From the NCBI GenBank assembly GCA_964525015.1, contig CAZGFY010000018.1:1-46437 (forward strand): DNA of 46,437 bases, in the 5' to 3' direction. The translations under genes were made by a program, and so were the position numbers. Positions within the stretch are counted from its first letter, which is position 1. Each line of letters begins with the position of its first letter. This DNA comes from RGIG3102 sp964525015 (GTDB taxonomy: Bacteria; Bacillota; Clostridia; Oscillospirales; Ruminococcaceae). The notes beneath the pieces were generated by a model, which saw nothing but the letters and a program-made list of their open reading frames with translations, was not told the origin of the DNA and did no database searches. Below are positions 34,941 to 42,791 of the stretch, piece by piece.

Positions 34941-34969
34941 ATTATATAACGCTATCGCCATTTTGTCAA
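34941..34969 (-). promoter_or_regulatory. Consensus SigA promoter of the tRNA cluster
   Basis: On the minus strand: TTGACA (34964-34969), exactly 17 bases, then TATAAT (34941-34946). Both hexamers are perfect. Confidence 0.92.
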
Positions 34970-35085
34970 CACTTTTTTAATATAAAAATAAAAAAATATT
35001 TACATTTATATAATATAGTGTTAATATAAAGTATCAAAGCAAATTTTCATAACCTTACTAATATAAGTAAAGGAATATAATTTAT

Positions 35086-36339
35086 ATGGATAACATAAAA
35101 AAATCAAAAATTCACTATAGCTGGTTTGTTTTATTTGCAAGCTTAATGGTTACCACTTTTTATATGAGTATAGTTTTAAACTGTGCAGGTTTATTTTTAG
35201 TTCCAGTTAGTGAAACTTTAAATATTTCAAGAAGTCAGTTTTCTTTAAACACTACCGTGTTATCAATTGCAATGATTATTATTTCTGTTTTTGCTGGAAA
35301 AATATATTCAAAAGTTAGTATTAAAAATAGTATGAAAATAGCTTCTATAATACTTCCAGTAGCCTATATGTGTTATGGATTTTCAGATAGTATTTATATT
35401 TTTTATATAATCTCATTTATTGTTGGAATTTGTTTTTCGCTTTGTGGATTTATTCCAATATCAACTCTTATAACCAATTGGTTTTTAGATAATCGTGGCC
35501 TTGCAACGGGTATTGCTTTTACAGGAAGTGGACTTGGTGGAATGATTTTTCAGCCAATTATCGGTAAATTGTTAACAACTGCTGGCTGGCAAAAAACATA
35601 TATTATTCTTTCAATTATAATGTTTATTTCTGTGGTGCCATTTGTTCTTTTATTTATAAAGGATAAACCTGAAGATATGAATCTATCGCCCTATCAAAAA
35701 TCAAATAGCAAAGTAGAAAATAAAAATATAGATAATCTTAACCAAACAGGATTAACTGTAACTGATGCTTTAAAAACTCATCAATTTAAAATCTTTTTAA
35801 TAGCAGTAACGATTATAACCACGGTGTGTTCAAGCTTTATTCAGCAACTAGCAGCACATTTAACAGATATAGGATACTCAATTAACGATGCCGCAAATGC
35901 TGGTGCATTAAGCCTTGGCATATTAGCAGTTTCTAAAATATTAATAGGAAGAGTTTATGATTATGCAGGAGTTTTAAAAGGTAGCATTATATCCTTATCC
36001 TGTCTATCACTCACCTTTATTTCAGTTCTATTTGCTCAACATACAGCCTTTTTGTACTCTGCCGTACTGCTTTCTGGAATCGGCATAACATTTTCAACAG
36101 TTGGATATTCTGTAATAACTATGGCTGTGTTTGGAAAGAAGCATTATGGTGCAATCTACGGAATTATAACTGGTGCAAGTAGTATAGGCTCAGCCATCGG
36201 CTCGCCAATTGCAAATATATTATTTGATATAACAAAAAGCTATAATACAACTTGGATAATATGGGCGATTATAACCTTTATTTCGCTTATTATCTGCGTT
36301 TATATAATAAAAAGAAAACCAATTATTAAGGAGAATTAA
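35086..36339 (+). CDS. MFS transporter (oxalate/formate antiporter-like)
   Basis: This 417-residue major facilitator protein has twelve membrane segments. The short N-terminus followed by YSWFVLFASLMVTTFYMSIV and the helix 5 segment GLATGIAFTGSGLGGMIFQPIIGKL resemble the OFA/monocarboxylate group, whose members exchange small carboxylates. The substrate is unknown. AAAGGA precedes the ATG. The methionine sulfoxide reductase gene begins one base after its stop, so the two form an operon. Confidence 0.88.
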   Translation: MDNIKKSKIHYSWFVLFASLMVTTFYMSIVLNCAGLFLVPVSETLNISRSQFSLNTTVLSIAMIIISVFAGKIYSKVSIKNSMKIASIILPVAYMCYGFSDSIYIFYIISFIVGICFSLCGFIPISTLITNWFLDNRGLATGIAFTGSGLGGMIFQPIIGKLLTTAGWQKTYIILSIIMFISVVPFVLLFIKDKPEDMNLSPYQKSNSKVENKNIDNLNQTGLTVTDALKTHQFKIFLIAVTIITTVCSSFIQQLAAHLTDIGYSINDAANAGALSLGILAVSKILIGRVYDYAGVLKGSIISLSCLSLTFISVLFAQHTAFLYSAVLLSGIGITFSTVGYSVITMAVFGKKHYGAIYGIITGASSIGSAIGSPIANILFDITKSYNTTWIIWAIITFISLIICVYIIKRKPIIKEN

Positions 36340-36340
36340 T

Positions 36341-36847
36341 ATGTCTTACACTAAAATCGAATTTCCAAAAGAAAAAAAAGAATTTTACAGCACTTTAAAT
36401 CTTGCTTTAAAAGGGCTAATAGATGGCGATAAATTTTGCACAACAGCTATGGCTAATGCATCAGCACTACTTTTTGATGCACTGCCTGAAGTTAATTGGG
36501 CTGGATTTTATATGAGAAATAATGAAAAACTATATCTGGCTCCTTTTCAAGGAAAGCCTGCGTGCACTGAAATTTTAATTGGCAAGGGTGTATGCGGAAC
36601 AGCTGCATATCAAAAGAAAACTCAAGTAGTTGAAGATGTCCACTTATTCCCTGGTCATATCGCTTGCGACTCAGCATCTAATAGCGAAATAGTTGTGCCA
36701 CTTATTATAGATAATGAAGTAATCGGAGTTTTAGATATTGATAGCCCATACAAAGGCAGTTTTTCAAATGAAGATGCAAAAGGGTTAGAAGAATTTTGCA
36801 GAATTCTTTTAGATAGCGTTGATTTTACAAATTATAGCATAGGCTAA
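36341..36847 (+). CDS. Free methionine-(R)-sulfoxide reductase (GAF domain)
   Basis: This 168-residue cytoplasmic GAF-domain enzyme reduces free methionine-(R)-sulfoxide. The three catalytic or resolving cysteines are present in GKPACTEI (Cys75), GKGVCGTA (Cys85) and HIACDSAS (Cys109), with the same 10- and 24-residue spacing as in E. coli fRMsr. VNWAGFY and VIGVLDIDSP are further family motifs. It follows the MFS gene directly, which suggests oxidative-stress or methionine-related co-expression, and it ends in a strong terminator. Confidence 0.93.
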   Translation: MSYTKIEFPKEKKEFYSTLNLALKGLIDGDKFCTTAMANASALLFDALPEVNWAGFYMRNNEKLYLAPFQGKPACTEILIGKGVCGTAAYQKKTQVVEDVHLFPGHIACDSASNSEIVVPLIIDNEVIGVLDIDSPYKGSFSNEDAKGLEEFCRILLDSVDFTNYSIG

Positions 36848-36875
36848 AACCGATATTAAAATAATCACTAATTAT

Positions 36876-36917
36876 AAAAACCAAGCTGATTTCATATAAA
36901 ATCTCAGCTTGGTTTTT
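36876..36917. terminator. Bidirectional terminator after the fRMsr gene
   Basis: A 14-bp perfect stem (AAAAACCAAGCTGA / TCAGCTTGGTTTTT) lies between the convergent fRMsr and YitT genes. Confidence 0.85.
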
Positions 36918-36933
36918 TTATATAATTATTATT

Positions 36934-37509
36934 TTATTTCGCACTAATTTTACTAATAACAAAGCTAGAAATAAACACTGATAAAAATGAAAATACAATT
37001 TTTTCTAAAGGTATGTAGCTTAGTGAAAGCGTTAAAATAGTTATATCGCTCATAATATAAAATTTTGCAACATTTGTTTTTCTAAAATGGCTATATATTA
37101 AAGCTAATGAATCATCAGCACCTGCCGCTGCCCCCTGCCTTACACAAATCCCAACTCCAACACCTACAAAAATCCCACCCAGCACAGCCGCTACTAATGG
37201 CTGATTAGAAAAATCAGGCAAAATTGGCGGCCATATCTGCCATATTCTATATGATAATGAAAAGGTTATTGTTGCAACAAGTGAAGATTTTAAAAAGCTA
37301 CCACCTAATATTTTAAATCCTATTAAAAAGCAACTCACATCAATTATAAATGATGAAATTGCCGGAGATACATTAAACCAATACTCAATTAAAAGTATTA
37401 ATCCTAGCACTCCCCCTTCTGTAACATTACTTGGGCTATGAATATTATATATCCCAAAGGAAAGAATAAAAGAGCCTATTATTATAAATATATATTTTTT
37501 GTAGTTCAT
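36934..37509 (-). CDS. YitT-family membrane protein, short form
   Basis: This 191-residue membrane protein has five to six membrane segments. The YitT signatures are YIFIIIGSFILSFGIYNI, SNVTEGGVLGLILL and VVRQGAAAGADDSLALI-like sequence (here GICVRQGAAAGADDSLA). The C-terminal DUF2179 domain found in most YitT proteins is missing, so this is the short form. ATG 37509 with AGGA ten bases upstream is preferred over ATG 37632, because a promoter and a hairpin lie between them. The function is unknown. Confidence 0.82.
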   Translation of the reverse strand: MNYKKYIFIIIGSFILSFGIYNIHSPSNVTEGGVLGLILLIEYWFNVSPAISSFIIDVSCFLIGFKILGGSFLKSSLVATITFSLSYRIWQIWPPILPDFSNQPLVAAVLGGIFVGVGVGICVRQGAAAGADDSLALIYSHFRKTNVAKFYIMSDITILTLSLSYIPLEKIVFSFLSVFISSFVISKISAK

Positions 37510-37537
37510 CTTAGTTTTGTCCTGTCTATGCATAAAC

Positions 37538-37567
37538 AAAAGAGTATCTATCGCTAAATACTCTTTT
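37538..37567 (-). promoter_or_regulatory. Terminator-like hairpin in the YitT leader
   Basis: The stem AAAAGAGTAT / ATACTCTTTT with a 10-base loop lies between the promoter (37589-37617) and the YitT start. On the minus strand it ends in TCTTTTGTTT, as an attenuator would. Confidence 0.5.
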
Positions 37568-37588
37568 TTGCTGAATGTGTTTTTATAT

Positions 37589-37617
37589 ATAATAACACAC
37601 ACAATACTTTTTGTAAA
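37589..37617 (-). promoter_or_regulatory. Promoter of the YitT gene
   Basis: On the minus strand: TTTACA (37612-37617), 17 bases, TATTAT (37589-37594). Confidence 0.65.
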
Positions 37618-37645
37618 GAACAGCGATTTCATTAAAAGTATTTTC

Positions 37646-37674
37646 TTGAAAATTATGTATATTTTTGCTATTAT
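37646..37674 (+). promoter_or_regulatory. Promoter of lysA
   Basis: TTGAAA (37646-37651), 17 bases, TATTAT (37669-37674). The leader to the lysA start is only about 58 bases, too short for a lysine riboswitch. Confidence 0.7.
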
Positions 37675-37738
37675 ATTATTATGAAAAATTTATCTACTAA
37701 AGATAATTACGATGTTAAAATTACGGAGATGGTTTATA

Positions 37739-39037
37739 ATGATTACTAAATTAAATAAAAACACCTTAGAATTCGATGGATGCGATTTATTACAATTAGC
37801 AAAAGAATATGGCACACCACTTTATGTTTATTCAGAAAATGATATTATTAATAAATGTGATGAACTTAAAGAGTGTTTTATTAATAAATACGAAAACACA
37901 AGAGTTGCATATGCATCTAAAGCTTTTTCTACTATGGCTATATATAAAATAATGCAAAGAGAAGGAATGTGCCTAGATATTGTTTCATCTGGCGAGCTTT
38001 ACACTGCTATTAAAGCTGGATTTCCTAGCGAAAGAATAGAGTTTAACGGCAATAATAAATTAAAATCTGAAATTGAACTTGCCGTAGAATATAATATTGG
38101 CAGAATTATTGTAGACGGACTTCGTGAAATAAATTTAATTGAAGAAGTTTGCAAAGAAAAAAACAAAAAAATGAAAATTTTACTAAGGGTAACACCGGGA
38201 GTTAAAAGCGATTCTCATGATTATATAGTAACTGGCAAAAAAGATTCGAAATTCGGAATTCCTTTAGATGATGATGTAATCTATCCACAAATTGAAAATG
38301 CGATAAATTCAAAATATGTTGAGTTTTTAGGATTTCAATTCCACGTTGGCTCACAACTTCACGATAACGCATCTCATTTAGCAGCACTTGAAACTATTCT
38401 TAGCCTAGTTAAAAACACAAAAGAAAAATTCAACTTTGATGTTAAAGAGCTTAATGTTGGTGGTGGTTTTGGCATTAAATACACCCAAAAAGATGATAAA
38501 AAGCCTTTTTCTTATTTTCTAGAGCCGATTATGAATAGAATTGAAGAATACTTTAAAGCTGAAGGGGTTAAAAGGCCTACAATTTCAATTGAGCCAGGCA
38601 GAAGTATGGTTGGCGAAGCTGGTATTTCTCTTTATACTATTGGAAGTATTAAGGATATTAAAGGCGTTAGAAAATATGTATCGGTTGACGGTGGAATGAG
38701 TGATAATATAAGGCCTGCTCTTTATCAAGCTGAGTATGATGCTGATATAGTGAATAAAGTATCTAGTGAAAAAACTGATAAGGTTACGATTTGTGGCAAA
38801 TGCTGTGAATCTGGGGATATCCTTATAAAAGATATACTCTTACAAAAAGCTGAAACTGGCGATATATTAGCCGTTTATTCAACTGGGGCATACGGATATT
38901 CTATGGCTAATAATTATAACAAAAACAATATCCCTGCCGTTGTACTTGTTAACAATAAAAAATCTGAACTAATCGTTAAAAGGCAATCTTTTGATGATAT
39001 GATTAAAAATGAATTAATCCCTGATTATTTAAAATAA
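37739..39037 (+). CDS. lysA: Diaminopimelate decarboxylase
   Basis: This 432-residue PLP enzyme makes L-lysine from meso-diaminopimelate, the last step of lysine synthesis. The PLP lysine is in VAYASKAFST (Lys61). Other motifs are LGFQFHVGSQ, NVGGGFGIKY, SIEPGRSMVGEAG (phosphate and substrate binding), CGKCCESGDIL (active-site Cys from the partner subunit) and TGAYGYSMANNYN. The start is ATG 37739, ten bases after CGGAG; the frame is open nine codons further upstream without a ribosome site. It is a single-gene unit with its own promoter and terminator. Confidence 0.95.
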   Translation: MITKLNKNTLEFDGCDLLQLAKEYGTPLYVYSENDIINKCDELKECFINKYENTRVAYASKAFSTMAIYKIMQREGMCLDIVSSGELYTAIKAGFPSERIEFNGNNKLKSEIELAVEYNIGRIIVDGLREINLIEEVCKEKNKKMKILLRVTPGVKSDSHDYIVTGKKDSKFGIPLDDDVIYPQIENAINSKYVEFLGFQFHVGSQLHDNASHLAALETILSLVKNTKEKFNFDVKELNVGGGFGIKYTQKDDKKPFSYFLEPIMNRIEEYFKAEGVKRPTISIEPGRSMVGEAGISLYTIGSIKDIKGVRKYVSVDGGMSDNIRPALYQAEYDADIVNKVSSEKTDKVTICGKCCESGDILIKDILLQKAETGDILAVYSTGAYGYSMANNYNKNNIPAVVLVNNKKSELIVKRQSFDDMIKNELIPDYLK

Positions 39038-39040
39038 CAA

Positions 39041-39073
39041 AAAAATGTTGCGACTTAAAATCGCAACATTTTT
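39041..39073. terminator. Bidirectional terminator between lysA and ldcA
   Basis: A 13-bp perfect stem (AAAAATGTTGCGA / TCGCAACATTTTT) lies between the convergent genes. Confidence 0.9.
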
Positions 39074-39074
39074 A

Positions 39075-39983
39075 TTATTTCATAATTTTAACTGTTTTAT
39101 TTGTGGCATCTAATTTGCAAACAGCCCCAAGTGGTAAAGTTATCATTGGAAGGCAGTGCCCAGATTTTAGATTGAATATACAAGGTTTATTAAATTTTAA
39201 AACTCTATCTTTTAATATCTCTTGCAGCTCAAATTCTTCTTCTGATTGTTTATTACAATCATTAAAATCCCCAAAAATTATACCAACACAATCATCAAAT
39301 TTCCCAGCTAACGCAAGCTGTGTAAGCATTCTATCAATATTGTAAATCGGCTCTCCTATCTCTTCAATAAAAATCACCTTTCCTTTGGTGTCGATTTCAT
39401 ATTTTGTTCCCATAGTGTCTGCTAGTAAGGCAAGGTTTCCTCCTGTAATCACCCCTTCACAACTCCCGTTTACAAATGTTATGATTTCTTCGCCTTCTGG
39501 ATTTTCAATATTTAATTCTTTTTCACAGCCTAGAGCATCAAAAAGAGATTTTTTAGTAAAATCATCCCATTTATAAGATGTTCCAGCCATAATTCCGTGA
39601 TATGTAGCAACGCCTGATATTTGATTAAATGCAAGATGCAATGCTGTAATATCTGAAAACCCAACAAATGCTTTAGGGTTTTCTTTAATAATATTATAGT
39701 CTATCATATCTAGTATTCTAGGAGCGCCATATCCACCCCTCATACAAAATATAGCATCAACATTTTTATCTAAAAACATATTTTCTATATCTTTTGCTCT
39801 CACTTCATCAGTGCCAGCTAAATAGCCTTTATAACTACCCTTACAGCTTTCCCCTATTTTCACATTAAAACCCATATCTTCAATTGATTTTTTTACTTCA
39901 TTATAGCTTTTTTCTGTAAACTGGCTTGATGGGGAAACAATTCCTATTGTATCGCCTTTTTTTATTTGCTTTGGAAATATCAT
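39075..39983 (-). CDS. ldcA: LD-carboxypeptidase (S66 family)
   Basis: This 302-residue serine peptidase removes the terminal D-Ala from murein tetrapeptides in peptidoglycan recycling; some relatives act on microcin C-like compounds (MccF). The Ser-Glu-His triad can be placed at Ser110 (FVGFSDITAL), Glu207 (FIEEIGE) and His276 (KSGHCLP), matching the order in known LdcA proteins. It has no signal peptide, as expected for a recycling enzyme. It follows spmB by 17 bases and is the last gene of spmA-spmB-ldcA, ending at the shared terminator with lysA. Confidence 0.92.
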   Translation of the reverse strand: MIFPKQIKKGDTIGIVSPSSQFTEKSYNEVKKSIEDMGFNVKIGESCKGSYKGYLAGTDEVRAKDIENMFLDKNVDAIFCMRGGYGAPRILDMIDYNIIKENPKAFVGFSDITALHLAFNQISGVATYHGIMAGTSYKWDDFTKKSLFDALGCEKELNIENPEGEEIITFVNGSCEGVITGGNLALLADTMGTKYEIDTKGKVIFIEEIGEPIYNIDRMLTQLALAGKFDDCVGIIFGDFNDCNKQSEEEFELQEILKDRVLKFNKPCIFNLKSGHCLPMITLPLGAVCKLDATNKTVKIMK

Positions 39984-40000
39984 TTATTTTGCCCCCTATT

Positions 40001-40537
40001 TTAAGCAAACATAAGGTTTGTGATTATAACAGCTGTTGTTAGGCCTACTGCGTCAGCAATTAGCCCTGCTGAAAGTGCGTGACGTGATTTTTTTATTCCC
40101 ACTGAGCCAAAGTAAACTGCTAAAACATAAAATGTTGTTTCAGTTGAGCCATTCATAACAGATGCCATTCTTCCTATTAGTGAGTCTGGGCCGTAAGTTG
40201 TGAATAATTCATTCATAACCCCTGATGCACCACCACCTGAAAGTGGTCTGATTAATGCCATTGGTATAACTTCGCCTGGCATTCCGATTAATCCTGTTAT
40301 TGGTGCAAGTGCATTTGTTATAAGGTCTAGTGCTCCTGACGCTCTAAAAACGCCTATCGCTACAAGCATACCAACTAAAAATGGAATAATTGTAACTGCT
40401 GTTGTGAATCCTTCTTTTGCCCCATCTGTAAACGCTTCATAAACGTTAACTTTTTTTGCAAATCCAAATAATACAATACCAACAATCATTACTGGAATTG
40501 CGTATAGTGAAATACCGTTAATTATATTTTCAAACAT
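40001..40537 (-). CDS. spmB: Spore maturation protein B
   Basis: This is a 178-residue membrane protein with a Gate/nucleoside-recognition-like domain and four to five membrane segments. GAKEGFTTAVTIIPFLVGMLVAIGVFRASGALD and RPLSGGGASGVMNELF are SpmB signatures. In Bacillus and Clostridium, SpmA and SpmB are needed for full dehydration of the spore core; the transported substance is unknown. It lies 2 bases after the spmA stop, so the two are coupled. Confidence 0.94.
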   Translation of the reverse strand: MFENIINGISLYAIPVMIVGIVLFGFAKKVNVYEAFTDGAKEGFTTAVTIIPFLVGMLVAIGVFRASGALDLITNALAPITGLIGMPGEVIPMALIRPLSGGGASGVMNELFTTYGPDSLIGRMASVMNGSTETTFYVLAVYFGSVGIKKSRHALSAGLIADAVGLTTAVIITNLMFA

Positions 40538-40539
40538 AG

Positions 40540-41160
40540 TTAAACTCCTTCTTTTTCAGTTTTAGTTGTGTTTAATGCTTTTTTCTTTGATGCTTTTTCA
40601 AATAATTTAGCTGCAATAATAGCAGCAGTAGTTGATGCAACTGTTGCAACAATTGTTGGCCCGATAATCTCTGTTGGATTAGCAGAGCCTGCTGCTGAAC
40701 GATACGCGATAACTGATGAAGCTATCAAAGTAACTGATGAAGTGTTGATTGCTAAAAACATACACATTGAGTTGCTCGCTGTTTCTTTATCTTCATTTAA
40801 ATCTTGAAGTTCTTTCATTGCTTTAATTCCAAGTGGAGTTGCAGCGTTTCCAAGGCCTAGTAAATTTGCAGCCATATTCATAACTATTGAGCCCACAGCT
40901 GGGTGGTCTGATGGGATTTCTGGGAATAAAAATTTCATTACAGGTCTCATTGCATTACCTATTATAACAATAAGCCCGCCTTTTTCTGCAATTTTCATAA
41001 TTCCTAGCCATAGAGCCATAACTCCTATAAGCCCCATTGCAAGTTCCACTCCTGTTTCGGCATTTGAGATAGCTGCATCTGTTACAGCTTGTAAATTCCC
41101 TGTAAGTGCACCTATAATAAATCCACCTACTAATAACACCATCCAAATAATATTAATCAT
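40540..41160 (-). CDS. spmA: Spore maturation protein A
   Basis: This 206-residue membrane protein has a Gate/nucleoside-recognition-like domain. MGLIGVMALWLGIMKIAEKGGL, FPEIPSDHPAVGSIVMNMAANLLGLGNAATPLGIKAM and FLAINTSSVTLI are classic SpmA sequence. AGGAGGG gives a strong ribosome site. It heads spmA-spmB-ldcA. A promoter lies directly upstream (41194-41222), and a lysine riboswitch with its own promoter lies further upstream on the same strand, so transcription in low lysine may also reach this operon. Confidence 0.95.
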   Translation of the reverse strand: MINIIWMVLLVGGFIIGALTGNLQAVTDAAISNAETGVELAMGLIGVMALWLGIMKIAEKGGLIVIIGNAMRPVMKFLFPEIPSDHPAVGSIVMNMAANLLGLGNAATPLGIKAMKELQDLNEDKETASNSMCMFLAINTSSVTLIASSVIAYRSAAGSANPTEIIGPTIVATVASTTAAIIAAKLFEKASKKKALNTTKTEKEGV

Positions 41161-41328
41161 AATTAAACCCTCCTATGGTTATTTCATTAAAAAAGTATAA
41201 ATTTTACTACATCAAATTTCAACTTATAAATATATTTGTAATATAATTCATTTTTAAATAATATGCATTTTTTTCTTTATTTAATCTTATTTTCCCCTAC
41301 TTTTTTATTCTGCTCCTTTCCAAATAAA
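41161..41328 (-). other. AT-rich gap between riboswitch terminator and spmA
   Basis: This holds the spmA promoter (41194-41222) and, near 41311-41319, a good minus-strand ribosome-site sequence (GGAAAGGAG) with no start codon at usable distance. No open frame was found. It is part of the gene-free stretch 41161-41784; the rest is the riboswitch and its promoter. Confidence 0.5.
41194..41222 (-). promoter_or_regulatory. Promoter directly before spmA
   Basis: On the minus strand: TTGAAA (41217-41222), 17 bases, TATACT (41194-41199), 34 bases before the spmA start. Confidence 0.65.
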
Positions 41329-41364
41329 AAACGATACATTTCATATATATGAAACGTATCGTTT
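41329..41364 (-). terminator. Terminator of the lysine riboswitch (expression platform)
   Basis: The stem AAACGATAC / GTATCGTTT continues across one A-C mismatch into TTTCAT/ATGAAA around an ATAT loop. On the minus strand it is followed by TTTTATTTG. It lies about 50 bases after the aptamer and is the expected OFF structure. Confidence 0.85.
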
Positions 41365-41415
41365 ATAAGTAAAATAAATAGTTTAAATAAATAAACATTG
41401 CATCTAGCTTATTTT

Positions 41416-41576
41416 ATCGATAGCGCTCCACACTAAGTGACAGTTTGATATATATTCTATATCAACCCAGAAAACAGGCATTGGCTTTGCCTACTTCTTC
41501 GGCGAAACACCCTTTCCTATATGCAAATTTGCCTTTTAAATCATATAGTACTTTTTTATTTCGCGACCTCTACCAT
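41416..41576 (-). promoter_or_regulatory. Lysine riboswitch (L box) aptamer
   Basis: Read on the minus strand, the segment contains the conserved L-box blocks in order: GGTAGAGGTCGCGA at the 5' side of P1, AGTACTATATG, AGGAAAGGG, the invariant TTCGCCGAAG, TCTGGGTTG, then CTGTCAC and GGAGCGCTATC closing P1. These match the B. subtilis lysC leader block by block. A promoter lies upstream and a terminator downstream, so this is a complete transcriptional OFF switch responding to lysine. The genes downstream are spmA-spmB-ldcA; none is a classical lysine-synthesis or uptake gene. Confidence 0.95.
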
Positions 41577-41649
41577 AGTTTTAATAAAATTAAAACCCAT
41601 ATTAATTTGTATCTAAATTTTAGATAAGATTTTTTATATCTTATTTTAT

Positions 41650-41678
41650 ATAATACACTCTTAAAATAAATTTGTCAA
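41650..41678 (-). promoter_or_regulatory. Promoter of the lysine riboswitch transcript
   Basis: On the minus strand: TTGACA (41673-41678), 17 bases, TATTAT (41650-41655). Transcription would start about 65 bases before the aptamer. Confidence 0.85.
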
Positions 41679-41784
41679 TATTTAACATCAAATTAGTTGA
41701 TTTTAAAAATGTATTAACAATTAATTTTTGCAAATTGCATCTTTATTTTTACCACTATTATAATAAATCAAACTTTCTTAATCC

Positions 41785-42663
41785 TTATTTTAAAATAGAA
41801 GTTTTGTATTTTTTAGGAGTTATGCCAAAATGCTTTTTAAATGCTTTATTAAAGTGTGAAGCTGAAGAAAAGCTAAGTTTTAATGATATTTCGCTTATAG
41901 ATAAATCTGATGATTTCAATAATTTTTGTGCAAGCTCTAATTTATGCGTTATTATATATTCTTTAGGAGATGTATTTAATAATTCTTTAAATATTTTATA
42001 TATGTAATTTTTTGTTATACCCACTTCTTTTTCTATATCTAAAAGAGTTATATTAATATCTATATTATCATTTATATATCTTGTGGCTGCTGCAAGATAT
42101 TTTTCTTTTTCATTTTTATAGTAAATATTTTTTGATATTTTGCTATCCCCTATATACGCACTTTGATGCACCGCTAATATTAATAAGTTCAAAAAATTTT
42201 GAGCTTTATAATAGTATCCATTTTTTAAATTCTCTGATGATTTAATAATATTCTCTAAAATAATTTTTATTTCCTTTTTTTTACTTTGCATATGAAAATG
42301 TGATTTTGAAAACAAAACCTGCTTTAAAAACACACTTTCTAAGTGTATTGGATTTATATCAAAATACACATAGTACACAACGCTATTTTTAGTAAGCGTT
42401 GCCGCTTCTACAACAGAAAAAGATTTTGAAAAAAATAAATCGCCTTTTTTTAAAGAATACATAGCGTTATCAACAGATATATCAACTTCGCCATTTTCAA
42501 TATAGATAAATCTATTTTGAGTAATATTAATCTTTTTTAAAACGGTTGCCTTTGAAAACTCTCTTCGTGCTGCCCCTGAAATATTAAAATGCATAGAATT
42601 CAATAATGCCGATATATTATCTTCCTTTAAATTATATACATATTCTTTATACAATCTATTCAT
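41785..42663 (-). CDS. AraC-family transcriptional regulator
   Basis: This 292-residue regulator has an N-terminal cupin-like ligand domain (about 30-120; RFIYIENGEVDISVDNAMYSLKKGDLFF) and a C-terminal AraC double helix-turn-helix (about 190-290; NITLLDIEKEVGITKNYIYKIFKELLNTSPKEYI and ISLKLSFSSASHFNKAFKKHFGITPKKY). It diverges from the flavinylated reductase gene with 128 bases between them, so that gene is the likely target. The inducer is unknown. No terminator separates its end from the riboswitch promoter. Confidence 0.93.
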   Translation of the reverse strand: MNRLYKEYVYNLKEDNISALLNSMHFNISGAARREFSKATVLKKINITQNRFIYIENGEVDISVDNAMYSLKKGDLFFSKSFSVVEAATLTKNSVVYYVYFDINPIHLESVFLKQVLFSKSHFHMQSKKKEIKIILENIIKSSENLKNGYYYKAQNFLNLLILAVHQSAYIGDSKISKNIYYKNEKEKYLAAATRYINDNIDINITLLDIEKEVGITKNYIYKIFKELLNTSPKEYIITHKLELAQKLLKSSDLSISEISLKLSFSSASHFNKAFKKHFGITPKKYKTSILK

Positions 42664-42724
42664 TATTTATCACCTTTTTTATAATTTTAGTATTGTTTTA
42701 TACAACTTTCAATCTTTTTAATTA

Positions 42725-42767
42725 AGTATAATATTATCGATAACAAAAGTCAACATTAAATTGACTT
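42725..42767. promoter_or_regulatory. Divergent control region: araC-type promoter and operator-like palindrome
   Basis: On the minus strand TTGACT (42748-42753), 17 bases and TATACT (42725-42730) form the regulator's promoter. On the plus strand TATAAT (42727-42732) with a poor -35 may serve the reductase gene. The perfect palindrome AAGTCAA-7-TTGACTT (42747-42767) covers the regulator's -35 box and lies downstream of the plus-strand -10 box, so a bound protein could affect both. Confidence 0.6.
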
Positions 42768-42791
42768 AATAATGAAAGGATTTTAAACTTT

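Noticed and set aside
37510..37632. 41-codon N-terminal extension of the YitT protein
   Set aside because: It contains the promoter and leader hairpin, and ATG 37509 has a proper ribosome site.
37681..37749. A 22-codon frame upstream of and overlapping lysA
   Set aside because: No ribosome site, no run of lysine codons that would suggest a leader peptide, and the start sits at the expected transcription start.
41445..41627. A 60-codon plus-strand frame
   Set aside because: It lies antisense to the lysine riboswitch aptamer, has no ribosome site, and the RNA structure explains the sequence.
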